Positions 24,008 to 35,159 of a stretch of DNA of 64,000 nt are shown here, piece after piece. The DNA lies in assembly GCA_009760885.1 (NCBI GenBank), contig CM019719.1, positions 23,451,084 to 23,515,083 on the forward strand, given 5' to 3'. Both the position numbers and the translations under genes were made by a program. How positions within the stretch are numbered: position 1 is the stretch's first letter; every line of letters begins with the position of its first letter. This stretch comes from Achatina immaculata (taxonomy: Eukaryota > Mollusca > Gastropoda > Stylommatophora > Achatinidae). Below the pieces are notes generated by a model. That model was not told where the DNA came from, made no database searches, and was given only the letters and a program-made list of their open reading frames with translations.

Positions 24008-26267
24008 GTTTCCCCTGGCTTCTTTTCTGTGCTGTTATTTCAATAAATGTTTTTTATTTAGTGTTTAGTGTTTCGAAATGTGCTTCATTTAAGCACAAAT
24101 TAATTATAGACTGCTTTTAAATTATTGCCGTTTCTCCAGGATTCTTCTGTCAGTTACCTGTCTCACTTTGATATTAACTCTTGACTGTCTGTCTCTCTTT
24201 GTGTGTTTCTTTGCAAAGTTTTATTACATTTACTATCACAAGATCCTGGCTTAGAAGAATCCTAGCATTAACTCTTAGTACCAGACTGGAATTCACGAGA
24301 CAAAACAATTTTATAATAAACATATTTCATGCTTTATTTTTTTCCCACGTCAAGCTTATATTCAGCAAATACTGCAGTTCAGCGTTTGAATCTTCAAAAG
24401 CACTGGACTAAAACAATTATTATTTTCAAAAAGTCCAACTTTATATATGTTTTTATGTAGGTGGATCACGACACGGAATGTTTTGAAACAGCGGAAATCG
24501 GCAAAACAAATGTTTAGAAAGGGGGGGGGGGGTCGAGTAGGCGGGGAAAAACATGAACAACATGGCGCCTATGTTCCTGTCGAACTGGGAAAGTTGCGTG
24601 CCATCTACTTGGCTGTGCTACGTGCACGCTAGATAGTTGATTACAGACTTCGAGTAAAAGCCGCAAGAAGCAATAGTGCAACTATCTATTCTAGTTTTTA
24701 TACGCACGGGGGAAAAGATCGTTAGTACACAGATAGAGGCTAAACATAAAAGATGTCATGTCATTTTTGAAAGCTTTACGATTCTCGTAATGGCGCTGTT
24801 GGCGCCATTTTGTCTCATGTAATAAAAATAGTAAATGACGTACTGAAGGTAGAGGAAAATCGGTCTCACAGAAAGAAGAGAAATTTCCAGTACATCGTAC
24901 ACAGGAATGAACAACCAAGAAGGAAGAGAGGAAGAGAAGTCAACCAAAGACAACCAGGAAGGAAGAGAGGAAGAGAAGTCACCCAAAGACAATCAGGAAG
25001 GAAACACAGTCAGATATATCGTGGATGTTGATCGCGAGCTGTTTGGAGAGTAACTGTTACTGTCTTGTAACACTCCACAATGGTAGCTAACATGGTGTGT
25101 CTTGACCTTCACTTCAGATATATATATATATATATATCGTGATATGAACATACGTTTATAAAAGAAATCAAGGATTAAGTTTCTTATACTTGATTTTTTT
25201 CTCGTCTTGGCAGTCTTAACTTGTCGTGTCTTTTCTTATCTCTTGTCTTATCTTCTCATCTCTTGTCTCATTAATACACCTAGCAGTGCTGAAGAACAAA
25301 CAAACAAAAAAGACATATTCACGGAGTACTGTTATTCACTTCATACAATAAATTGTTTAAGGTTTCTGTTTTCCTGTCCGTCCCCCGTGCGTGACCAGCC
25401 TCTTCCTAAGATTCTGTCTATTCTCCAGGTGTTTACATCTTGATGGTAGCAGTGTAAGGTGTCCAAACCATTTGACCTCTTTCTTGCTGTTACAACAACA
25501 CATTTTCCCCACGATGACGTCATTCGTAATTGTGTCTATTCCTGCTATATTTAGCTCTCTTCTTAAAAAGAAAAAAAACTCCACGTGTGTCTCGATGACT
25601 TTCCTGACACTATTAGGTGTTAAAATCCAAATATGACACCGACAGCATGAACTATTTTCTTATACATCGTCCTAAGTCAGACTAGAAACTGAGTGTAAAG
25701 AACACATGACTGATATCAGGTTTGTATTTGTTCTATACACTACATGAACTCAGTTTTGTTTTGTTTTTTTTTTTTTGAGGTGGGAAAAATCATGAATCTC
25801 GGACACGCCATTGACCCAAACGAACCCGAACTTGACATTTAATCATCCCACACTTGACAAGCTCAGATGAATCTACACAGCTTCGCATGCATCAGATTCA
25901 GAACTGGCCCTGACTTGTTAGGAATCAGACACGCCTTTGCATTGGACGGAGTTATCGATGCCATTTCGTCACGCTGAAATTAGATACTTCACTGAAACAC
26001 TGAACTTCAACAGGCCACTCAGCCGGTAGAAATTCGACACGTAAGAGAATTATCACGGTTTTAATACGTCCCTGGAGGATACAGGCTTTTATGTTGCTCT
26101 TTAATACTTCAGTAATGGAGCATTTCAACTCATTAATATTGCAGGCTGTGGATGTTAACTTGGTGTAATGTAGATGTTAACTTGCTGTGATGTAGACGTT
26201 AGTGACCAACCACCGAACCTCTCTATTTTAAAGAAAACTAGAAGTCTTGTCTTCTTGTCAGAAAATC

Positions 26268-26338
26268 CTTTCTTTCAAGAAAGAAAGAAAGAAAGAAAGA
26301 AAGACGGAAGGAAAAAAGAAAGAAAGAAAGAAAGAAAA
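26268..26338. repeat. AAAG tetranucleotide tract
   Basis: Impure AAAG/GAAG repeats. The flanking frame is a simple-repeat translation. Confidence 0.92.
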
Positions 26339-27289
26339 TATTCTATTTTAAAAAATAAAATTTTATTTCATTTTTTTTTTTTTAAACAAAGTACTTTTTA
26401 TACATCACCAATAAGATAAATGTGTAAATTCGAATTCTATTCATCGTTATCAATGTCATTTTGACATCTAATTTTTGCTTGAATGCTCTCGGGTCCACAG
26501 AACATCAAATGAACTGGATCGATTAGAAACGTAATCTTAGCCTCTATTTATTGCTTTAATTTTTAATGACCCGTCCACAGCTGTTCTCAACCCGGAAGAG
26601 AGAGGAGGTGGGTCCTACGACCAGATAAGGGTTAAGAACCCCTCTTGTAGACTAATCCATCCGCTAGATACAGGGTAGAAACCCTATCACGTGGTCTTCC
26701 AAGAATGCCAGGGAGTTTTGGCAGCTTGCAGTAAAGAGCTGGGGGGGGGGGGTGAAAAATTTGTGTGGCAAACCACGAACCACTAAACAAAAGCTCCAGT
26801 AGAATGGTTAGTCTACACAGGACTGGTGTAATCTGTTCTGTATATGCAGCCTTGTCCTAAGTTTCTGTCTGTTCTTCAAGTGTTTACAGCACATCTCTGC
26901 AAGAGGACATGTGTAATATATGTATATAGAATATATAGTATAGAATATAAGAATATAAGAGTATATATACGAATATCAGAGTATAGAATATAATATGTGA
27001 TGACGGTTCTTATCTAGTTTTGTTACCGCCAGCATAATATGGAGTTTTAGGCTCTTGTACTTAATTTTAATTGTTCTTGCCCAAAACTGTTTTTGTAGAT
27101 AATGTACCCAGTATAAGGCGTGGATCAGGCCGAAGTCGCAGGACTGGTTTTTTTTTCTTTCTCATGTCAGTCCTTTTGTAAGGAACCTGCCCTACCAAGC
27201 AACAAAGACGTGGTTTTGGAAAAAAAAGATGAAACAGATGCCCCCGGGGAAGTTAGAAATAACATTGAAGAGGCTCTCAGAGAAGTTTC
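26339..27289. other. Spacer, no gene seen
   Basis: AT-rich with a G run near 26742 and a variable ATATAGAAT tract at 26925-27000. No coding evidence. Confidence 0.45.
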
Positions 27290-27560
27290 AGAAAAAAGGA
27301 GGAAAAAAATACTAGTTAAAATTATAAAAGAAGGCAAGAGGGGTGACATTTCTTGGCCATGCCATGAGAAAAGAACTCTCTGAGCAAGACAACTTGAGAT
27401 CACCTGGAAAATTCAGGAGAAAAAGGGAGGAGAAGGCCAAAAGAACAATGTTTCAGCAGACTAGAAAAAAAAGAAGAAAAAAAAAACTGGAATTGATAGG
27501 AAAACATCAAGGATCGCACAAAATGATGAAGCATGATCACCAACGCTATCCTGCACGCAA
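27290..27560 (+). pseudogene. Degraded LINE C-terminal relic
   Basis: A segment encoding TFLGHAMRKELSEQDNL in one frame recalls the FLGHxMR motif of the LINE-A-like C-terminal region. It is followed by basic codons. The frame shifts repeatedly and no tail is recognisable. Confidence 0.45.
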
Positions 27561-29008
27561 AGTAATATTTTTATGTTATTGGGCTTATGTAGAAAAATAT
27601 GATATTGGATTGAAGGAGAAGATGTTCAGTCTTTTATTTTTTTATATCGTTGTTATACCAAGTGCTTGAAGGGTGATTGTACTATACGTTCACACCTTAA
27701 GTATTGACACTTTACGCCAATGAATAAGGACACGAAATAACAATCCTTCATGAAATCATGATCTCTTGTATTTTCACAAAATGCCGACTTACAAGGTAGC
27801 AATAATCAAATGAATCTTATGTACGTGATTTTTAATATCATGTCGATAAGCATCATCAAATCATTAACATTTCCTTGAACACTATGGCTTCAGCTCTGAT
27901 TGTAAAAACACAAACAATTAAAACTACACATATCTGTTCCTGTCTAACGAATGACTTCCCTCATTCACGCCTCAACAATCACATGGCTCCCAACGGTCGC
28001 TGGCCTCTAACCTGCTCTCCTATGGAATCCCGACCTCTTCAACTTCTGTCTTCTCGTCTTCTCTCTGGTGAGCGACGGACTCGCAGGACTGCGCATTTCC
28101 GGAAAAAGCCCGTCTCTGGCCAGTGGGGTTACCAATCAAACCGGGCAACTGCTTGCTTTGTTATCTACTCCTTACACTTACAGTCAATTCTGATCCGAAA
28201 CCTATCAAATCAGCTGCAAAGTCAAGCCTCTCATTAATCTCTACAACGGTATGAATTTAATTACTTAACATAAAAGTACCAGGTACCTTTTTCTGACAAG
28301 TTACCTGGGAAAGAAAATATAGTAATCTATCTCACAGAAGACGGGAGAAAGCCAGCGTAAGACAGACGCTCGTCGTACCAAAGACGCGAAATGTGGACTC
28401 TGTCTGTGCCGCAAAGACTGGACAATGATAATCCAGGAAGTTGTTAGCTAAAGTTTGATGTTAATGAAACTTGGACTGGCCTGTTAGTCACCCGTGGATC
28501 TTAATATGCCACATTAACAAAGGAGACTACTAAATGGACTAACCAAAGCAGAAATAAAAGTAGAAATGGGGACAAATTAATACGATGGATGATATATATA
28601 GGGCCCAGAGAACTAGGAAAAAAAACAAAACTCAAGCCAGAGGTTCTCAACATCTCAGGTTCGAAGCCTTTTTTACAACCCAGGCTGCCATCGAGTTCTC
28701 CCCTGTATATTAAACCTCTAACCAGAAAGGACTTTTCCTCATTATACATTCTTTTACGGCAGTAATTACTTAAACTCAAGATTTGAAATTACTCAAACTT
28801 GAAACGTGAAATTTCTTCACGGGTGTCACTTGCTTGCTTTTTGAGAATCACTGACCTAGTCAACGGCAGCATAATTATATAACAGTTCTTTCGGTTTAGA
28901 AACCTTTTAGAAATAGGAAGATCCTGTTATTTATGGGAGTTACTGCCACATTTTCATTTAAAAAAGTACCTTATCTGATTCTACCAGTTTTTTTAAAGTA
29001 TAATCGTA
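27561..29008. other. Spacer, no supported gene
   Basis: A 120-codon frame at 27875-28237 has no motif, repeat support or splice context. The rest is AT-rich. I cannot support a gene. Confidence 0.4.
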
Positions 29009-29292
29009 CATCATCATCATCATCATCATCATCAATCCTCTGTACTCCCAATAAAACATAAGGCACCAACAAAGACTGGCTGGCCTGTCCTGCCCTGAAC
29101 AAGTCTGGATGCCTCAAACCATGTCTTTCTCGCTTACTTCAGTTCTTCTTGTATTGTGCGCCTCCATGTCCACAGTGGCCTGCCCCTCTTTCTTTTTCCT
29201 TGAGGTGTCAAGGTCAAGCCTGTGTAGGGTTTTCTTTTCATTCGTAGTATGTGCTCTAGTTATTTCAATCTTTATCTTTTGATCTCTTTAGT
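29009..29292 (-). pseudogene. LINE-D relic, 3' part, with CAT microsatellite tail
   Basis: The minus strand encodes HILRMKRKPYTGLTLTPQGK then KRGRPLWTWRRTIQEELK, a LINE C-terminal end, and finishes near VFVGAL. A CAT/ATG tract (29009-29034) lies just past the 3' end. Its 5' continuation lies at 29661-29915, beyond an inserted LINE-C. Confidence 0.75.
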
Positions 29293-29660
29293 CAGTCAGT
29301 CAGTCAGTCAATCAGTCATTTGCATGTCCGTTGCGGAACTTTGTCTCCCTAACAGCTCTCCTGTAGGCCTCTCGGTTGTAAGCAAGACGCCTTGCTGCTG
29401 ATGCGTCCATTCGCAAATTATCAACGATGTTTTGCAGCTGTCTTCACTTTGGTCTTCCTCTCTCTTTTTCCCATTATGTACCTTTCCTAGACTGTCTTCT
29501 CTAAATTATCATGACTTTTAATATGTCCAGAATATTTAAGTTTTCTCTATTTAATCTTCCTTATTAATTTCTTGTAGTATAGATATATTTGGTATTTTCT
29601 GTGTCTATAATATTCGAAGGACTCTTCTGTAGCATTTACATTCAAAGGCATTTATGTAAC
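29293..29660 (-). mobile_element. LINE-C insertion inside LINE-D, 9-bp TSD
   Basis: 368 bp matching the LINE-C 3' end, beginning at a TGAC repeat tail (29293-29316) and covering the C-terminal region. CTCTTTAGT occurs at 29284-29292 and 29661-29669 on either side. The LINE-D relic reads on across the junction once the insertion is removed. This fixes the order: LINE-D first, LINE-C later. Confidence 0.82.
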
Positions 29661-29915
29661 CTCTTTAGTAGTGTTCTCAATACCCATTCGTTTGGCTTTT
29701 TTCCTCGTTTGTCATGTGTTCTTCCCAGCGAACTTTTAGAATTTCCTTAAGACATCTTCCTTCAAATCCTCTCAACCAGCATTCGATTCCCCATTTTCCA
29801 TGTCTCTGCTGCATGTAATAAAATGTAGCTTACACTGGATTTACAGATTCTGATCTTGAGGTTCGTATAGCAAATAGGAGATTGCCATTTGTTTGGTAAT
29901 TTGTTGAATCCCTGA
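29661..29915 (-). pseudogene. LINE-D relic, 5' part
   Basis: The minus strand encodes NLKIRICKSSVSYILLHAAE and TWKM, the region downstream of the polymerase domain (compare IRIFKSNVLSVLLYGSECW in LINE-B). It continues into the part at 29009-29292 after the LINE-C insertion. Confidence 0.72.
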
Positions 29916-30387
29916 GACATTTTCAAACATAGTAATAACCAATTCAATGGCTGTATTTCAAGGGCTAGTCTCATCACAGCAGGTCTGGTTACATATACTG
30001 TATTTTCAGTAACGAATAAAGCAAGCAACAAGGGGACATAAATAAGTATCTCACTAGGTCAATGAATCAAAAACATATTTTCTCAGAGATACTAGTATAA
30101 CATTAAGCTCTCTAGCATCTGTTTTGTTAATCAGTGGCTGGCTCTGCCCTGAAATAAGAAAATGACTGGTTGGCATTTTATTTCCTCAGAGAATATTACT
30201 GTATATTATTGGTGGCATTTTATTTCCTCAGGGAATATTACTATGTATTACTGGTGGCATTTTCTCTAAAAATATTCTATGTTATTTGTGTTTTTTTAAT
30301 GAAAATATTATGTGTCATTGGTGGTATTTTTTTCTGAAAATCTGTGGCTTTTGCCTGTCTTTGCATCTTTCAGTCAGTGGTAGTGAT

Positions 30388-30483
30388 GGTAACATCTTGA
30401 CAGCAGGTGGTAACATCTTGACAGCAGGTGGTAACATCTTGACAACAGGTGGTAACGTCTTAACAGCAGATGGCAATAACAAC
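30388..30483. repeat. 21-bp minisatellite
   Basis: Four to five copies of GGTAACATCTTGACAGCAGG plus T. Confidence 0.88.
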
Positions 30484-30581
30484 TAGTAACGGACGCCAGT
30501 CTTATTTCTGAGACAGAAAGAAGAAGATAACTTTTGTTGTGCTGTAAGGTCACCACTTCACTACCTACCCCTTTTGGTCAG

Positions 30582-30645
30582 GTGTTTGTGACAGCCTGTT
30601 TTCCGCGGATCACTTCGAGGAAGCGAGGCTGAGTCTTGACAGATT
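30582..30645 (+). other. Weak candidate exon
   Basis: A pyrimidine tract and AG acceptor (TACCCCTTTTGGTCAG) precede an open frame encoding CDSLFSADHFEEARLSLDR. The only nearby donor, GTGACT after 30645, is weak, and its phase does not match the exon at 32298. It may be an upstream exon of the same gene, or chance. Confidence 0.2.
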
Positions 30646-32297
30646 GTGACTCAACGACGAGGGCGGTTTGGCGCATAATATTTTCGCCTCAAGATTGTGT
30701 GAAAGCAAAAGAAAGCATGCACAACTTCAGCTGCGGATAATTAAATTTGTAGCCAGAAATTTCACCGGAAGATCAACTGAATAATCTGTAGCAGATCACA
30801 GGAACCCATTAAGTCAAATGACAACTTATCAGCGTTTAATACTACACAAATACATGCGATTTCTGGAAGATACCATTAACACGTTTATCATTGTAACAAG
30901 TGAGAAAACTCTGAATACAGTTACCAGTAAACAGATTCTGAGTCTCTGACATGTACAGGTCAAGGTAACATCGTTGACGAACATTGTATGGGTGTTCTCA
31001 GTTCTTTGGCTACAGTCTGAGCCCAGTATGAACAGGTTCCTGTACGTTAGCAATAAGAACTGGAGAACAAACAAGCGACTTTCATTAGGACCTGTTCTAA
31101 GCCAGCCATTTCAGTTTATTCCAGTGTCGTCTCTCCATCGTTATCTACTGTTGTGTAAAGGATGAGACAAGAACATAGCAAACTTAGTTTGATTGGCAAC
31201 CCTATCGTAAGCAATAATGGGCCAGCAGCTGGGCAGCTTAGGAGTGCGCAATTCTGAGTGAGGTCAGTTCGCCGGACCCAGTATACAAAGTGTAGAGAAT
31301 TTTAATCGGTCGGGATTTGTAAGCTGAGCGCGTAGGAGGCCAGCGGGTCATGGAAGTCATGTTATTGTTCAAGCGCAAATGAGAATGCTTATTCGTCGAA
31401 GGAGAACCATGTATGTGTAGGTTAGTATTTGGTTTATACTCTGTGATGTGGATGCATGTGAACTATGCAGTCGACTCCTCCGGTCCAATCCCGATTCACT
31501 TAGGCAATGATTTAAATAATAGAAACAGCACATATATAACCAAAATTCTATTATAACATAATTAATCTATGTAAGATGTTAGTGTTTTAGTAACGTGCGA
31601 AATGAGGTTTTATATGTGCACGTGAATATGTATTTCTGAATTTTATGTATATGCACGTAGTACGCAATTATTACCAATGCTATCCAATGATATATACCAA
31701 TTATATAATAATATAACCTCTGGTGATATTCAGATGCTTAATCATTTAATTTAAATGATGAAGGTTAGAGATTTTGTATGAGACGATTGTTGGTAAATAA
31801 AACTAATATACATGCAAGTATATAAGATTATTTTGCTGATTTCTATTAATTTATAGTTGATTATGTTTGTGTAAGAACCTTAATATTTAAGGAGATTGTT
31901 TTATTGATTTTATTGATAACAATATAAGCTGATGAATAACAACGTATAAAAAGATGATCCTTTGTTTGATTTTGCTAAGTAGAGTATGTAAACAGATTAT
32001 TTAACAACGATATAAGTTTATGATTATTTGAAGAAGTAGTATTGATTGTTTCTTTTTCCCTTTCATTGGTGTAATGTGTGAATGAGTTAGTCTGTGCAGT
32101 CTTAAATCTCCATGTACCGATAAAGATAAGATACCAACAATAAAAAATAAGATATAACAGCATATAAATTACAGACAATTATTAGCCAATTAATTTATAA
32201 TTCCTACAATTTTATACTTTATCAGTGTCTATGTGTTTCTTATATTCATATTTACACGTTAGAGGTATTCTTTTTCTATCTCCGTGGAAACTGAGAG
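30646..32297. other. AT-rich spacer or intron
   Basis: Strongly AT-rich from about 31500 to 32270. No coding or RNA feature can be supported. Confidence 0.4.
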
Positions 32298-32397
32298 CTG
32301 GTGTTCGTCACAGTTGATGCGGTGAAGATGTTGAGGCAGATTATGGCCCAGTCGGACAGCATGTTTGCACCTCTCGTCTCCTCCTTCCACGTTAACG
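32298..32397 (+). CDS. Candidate internal exon 1 of an unknown gene
   Basis: A pyrimidine-rich stretch (TTCTTTTTCTATCTCC) and AG precede a 100-bp open segment encoding VDAVKMLRQIMAQSDSMF and FAPLVSSFHVN. An in-frame stop lies just upstream of the acceptor, as expected for an exon. The donor is G followed by GTATCT, leaving phase 1. The next candidate exon starts in phase 1 if its inner acceptor is used. The product is not recognised; composition is that of an ordinary soluble protein with helix-forming residues. Upstream exons are not identified. Confidence 0.42.
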
Positions 32398-32847
32398 GTA
32401 TCTTTCCATCTTTACCCTAGATGTAATTCCCAGCTACTTCCGATCTTTTCCTCTTAAGAGTAACGTTGATATTAACCACCATTAACTTTATGGTTATAAT
32501 CACCATTAACTTATGATCATAATGGCCATTAACTTATGACTATAATCACCGTTACTTTCTGAGCAGCGAGAACTTTATAGCTTCCCTTTCTTCCAGTTTA
32601 ATTACACTTGGATGACTATTTTCACTTATTGCCCTTGAAAGCAAGGAGGCAGTGACTGCTACAGTTTTGTATGCGTCTTTTGGATTTCAGAGAGCACAGT
32701 AAACTTGAATGTTGTTGTCCGTTCTCTAAACTCTGCTGATCTTCAGATCTTAACTCGTGGTACTACCAAGCTTTTTTTTTTCAAATCTCTATCCCAGATT
32801 TGTGTGATTAATGATTTTTAATTTCGTTGACGTCTTTAGCTCAAAAG

Positions 32848-32893
32848 TCTTTAACGTCAGTGAAGCCGTGGAAGAACGTGTGTCTGTGTCAAT
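32848..32893 (+). CDS. Candidate internal exon 2 of the same gene
   Basis: A 46-bp segment encoding FNVSEAVEERVSVS ends at a consensus donor (GTGAGT at 32894). The acceptor chosen (AAAAG at 32847) keeps phase 1 with the preceding exon. An alternative acceptor eight bases upstream (TTTAG, exon start 32840) would change the phase. It exits in phase 2, matching the next exon. Confidence 0.4.
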
Positions 32894-33354
32894 GTGAGTC
32901 AATTTTTCAGAACTCCTGGTGGAGCCATGATATAACTTCCCGCCATTTGAAGAGTTTCGTATTTGAGCAACTTCCGGTTTCATGTAAAGGAAGAAATGGC
33001 CTTCCTCAGACGACCAGATGCCGTGTTTATGTTTTCCTTCAGCATGAGATCTGGACATAGGTTCTGATTTGTGGTCTCAGACATGTCCATCGTCCGAGCT
33101 GATGGCTGTTCTTCAGATCTATCACAGTCAGACCGGGATGGCCCGTGTTGTTTATTTTTGTTCCACGTACCAAACTCCTCGACCAGCAAGCGCCAGACTT
33201 ATTACTGACCCAATATTGTCCTCATCTCAGACATTTTAGCTGACCTACTTCCTTTGGTATTTTAATTTATCTCTTTCACAAATTTCATTTTATTTCGATC
33301 TTTATTCTTGCTTCATGTTTTCTATTTAACGTTCAATTATTTATCCGCCCTCAG

Positions 33355-33455
33355 AAATGATCTTGAAAACACAGATCATATTTCAGATGAATCTTCGAGA
33401 AATGATTGTCTAGAGATTTGGCAAAACAGGAAAATAAATCTCTTGGATTCAGCGG
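33355..33455 (+). CDS. Candidate internal exon 3 of the same gene
   Basis: The acceptor is a strong TTATTTATCCGCCCTCAG. The 101-bp segment encodes NDLENTDHISDESSRNDC then EIWQNRKINLLDSA and ends at donor GTAACA. It enters in phase 2 and leaves in phase 1, matching both neighbours. Acidic and polar residues dominate, as in a linker or tail. Confidence 0.43.
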
Positions 33456-33925
33456 GTAACATTATATTTTCGGGCTTATTTCCCTTGTTTTTCATATTTA
33501 CGTTGGAAGAGTTTGTAGTTACCACATCTTGTACGGGCCTCGAGTGGAATTTCAGGGGCACCAGAACTGTAAGAGTTGATTAAGTTTTTATTTTGTGAAT
33601 GACCTTGGAGACTCATGTTCTGGCACTCTAACCGAGCGGTTGTGTGTTAGAAAATGTCTTAACTTATAAACTGAATAGAGACAAGAGAATGTCTCAACTT
33701 ATAAAATGAACAGGGACAAGAGAAAATCTCCATGTTTCGTCTTCTTGTGATTCAGCCAATAGCCTATGTTTCGTTTTGCCAGTGTATCTATATTCGTGAT
33801 TGAATGTTATCATCATCAGCCTTCCTCAGAGATCCATCATCACCATATTCGCCATCAAAAAATTGTTTGGATCGTCCAGTGAAGTGTTGAGACTCCTGTA
33901 TTAGGCACCATTGCGGACTTGTAAA

Positions 33926-34034
33926 TCTGGTTACTGTCAGAGTGTATCTGGTTACTGCCAGAGTGTATCTGATTACTGCCAGAGTGTATCTGATTACTGT
34001 CAGAGTGTATCTGTTTACTGCCAGAGTGTATCTT
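33926..34034. repeat. 21-bp minisatellite inside the last candidate intron
   Basis: Five copies of GGTTACTGTCAGAGTGTATC plus T, lying between candidate exons 3 and 4. Confidence 0.88.
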
Positions 34035-34384
34035 ACAACCGTTGCTGTCGTACGTAACATCATGCTGTCATACCGTCTTCACTTGGTGCCTTACTACAAA
34101 CCCATGAAGGACCGAACTTTCTTCAAGCGCGTATAAATCCTTTTTATCAAAATAGTTGTGAAAACCGAAATATGTCTTCCTAACATTATATTCATATTAG
34201 ATTCTTCTTCTCGGTGTCAGACCCGAACATTAACTAGGTTACGAGAAAGAAAGCAAGTACAACTGGTGCCGGAAGAAACATTTTTGACACACAGAATTGA
34301 AATAACTAAACTTCTAACTCTTTTCCTATCACAAAATATAAGAGCTTCTCTCTGATTTTCTTTGCCTTGGGAATTTACTACCAG

Positions 34385-34551
34385 GTTCTCAGCATCATCG
34401 TGAACGTGATCCTCTGATTATCGCTCCACCACCTGTGCCAGTGAATATCCCACAGAATGTTCATCAAGGGTCCTTCACATCAGTCCTCGATGATGAGCCA
34501 CCCAGTGAGAACGTTGTTTTGGGGACTACAAAAGCTCATATGCGAAACTAG
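34385..34551 (+). CDS. Candidate terminal exon 4, with stop
   Basis: The acceptor is TTTGCCTTGGGAATTTACTACCAG. Phase 1 joins to exon 3 as a glycine codon. It encodes HHRERDPLIIAPPPVPVNIP, then FTSVLDDEPPSENVVLG and ends KAHMRN followed by TAG. Low complexity, proline-rich and probably disordered, like a C-terminal tail. An AATAAA lies near 35019. Four exons with consistent phases are unlikely to be pure accident, yet I searched many segments by eye, so selection bias is real. No family assigned. Confidence 0.42.
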
Positions 34552-34942
34552 TCAGCTTCGCTCTCGGCACGAACTCCGTAGCTGAGACCTCAAGCCCAGC
34601 TTGGACATACAAAGACCATCACAGTTCACCATTGGCTGAATACTTATAACTAAAAATCATCAATGCAGTCTATGTAAAGTTCACAGTTCACAGCGGTGCC
34701 ATGGCACTAAGCTCAGTAGCTCGACACACAAGACCGACCTCCATCTTGAAAGCAATAACGACACTGTTGCTCATTTGATACGTCTGTGCGTTTCTGTTAG
34801 CACCACGCTCAGTGAAATAGCGAAGAGCCACAACAAGACGCAAGCACTTTCAGCCGGCAGCGCAGAAATACAGCCACATATCAAATATCATAACAATCGC
34901 TGTGTCGATAGTGAAAGCGTGAAACGGTCACATACGACTTAC

Positions 34943-35153
34943 CTCCACTGCTGAACTCTTTCGGAATTCTGTACACAATTACTGTCCAAGATAGATATAG
35001 TCTTATCTGTATTTCCCAATAAAAACATAACGGCACCGTCGTTATACATTTTTCTATAAGGTCTTGAAATGCTATTTGTGCTAGTGAATGATCTATGAAT
35101 CACTGTGATATTAGCTGGAACGACCGCTCCGTCATCGGTGGAGAAAATCAAAA
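34943..35153 (-). other. Weak candidate exon on the minus strand
   Basis: A 211-bp open segment encoding STDDGAVVPANITVIHRSF, MYNDGAVMFLLGNTDKTIS and NSERVQQW ends at a perfect donor, GTAAGT. The upstream acceptor (GCTCTAAG) is ordinary. A phase-compatible ending segment lies at 33895-33826 on the same strand after TAATACAG. If real, this gene would be interleaved with the plus-strand candidate, which lowers confidence in both. Confidence 0.25.
35019..35025 (+). promoter_or_regulatory. Possible polyadenylation signal
   Basis: An AATAAA motif about 470 bp after the stop of the candidate plus-strand gene. Such hexamers are common in AT-rich DNA. Confidence 0.2.
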
Positions 35154-35159
35154 CTTAGA

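Larger units (their letters stand above)
21479..25920. repeat. 2.2-kb tandem duplication
   Basis: Copy A is 21479-23683 and copy B 23705-25920, offset 2226 bp, starting CCGTCCCCTTATTATTTT and ending CTGGCCCTGACTTGTTAG. Only about five GATA units remain between them (23684-23703). Differences are mainly homopolymer lengths, including G tracts near 22290 and 24515. No coding frame with supporting evidence is found in either copy; paired short frames are simply duplicated. Confidence 0.94.

Noticed and set aside
22978..25443. Paired 78-codon frames in both copies of the 2.2-kb duplication
   Set aside because: Identity reflects recent duplication, not selection; no splice sites, motifs or homology recognised.
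27875..28237. 120-codon plus-strand frame
   Set aside because: No recognised motif, no repeat family and no splice context; frames of this length occur by chance in 64 kb.
32980..33189. Protein-like minus-strand frame across the candidate intron
   Set aside because: Reasonable composition but no donor, and it overlaps two better plus-strand splice sites; treated as chance.
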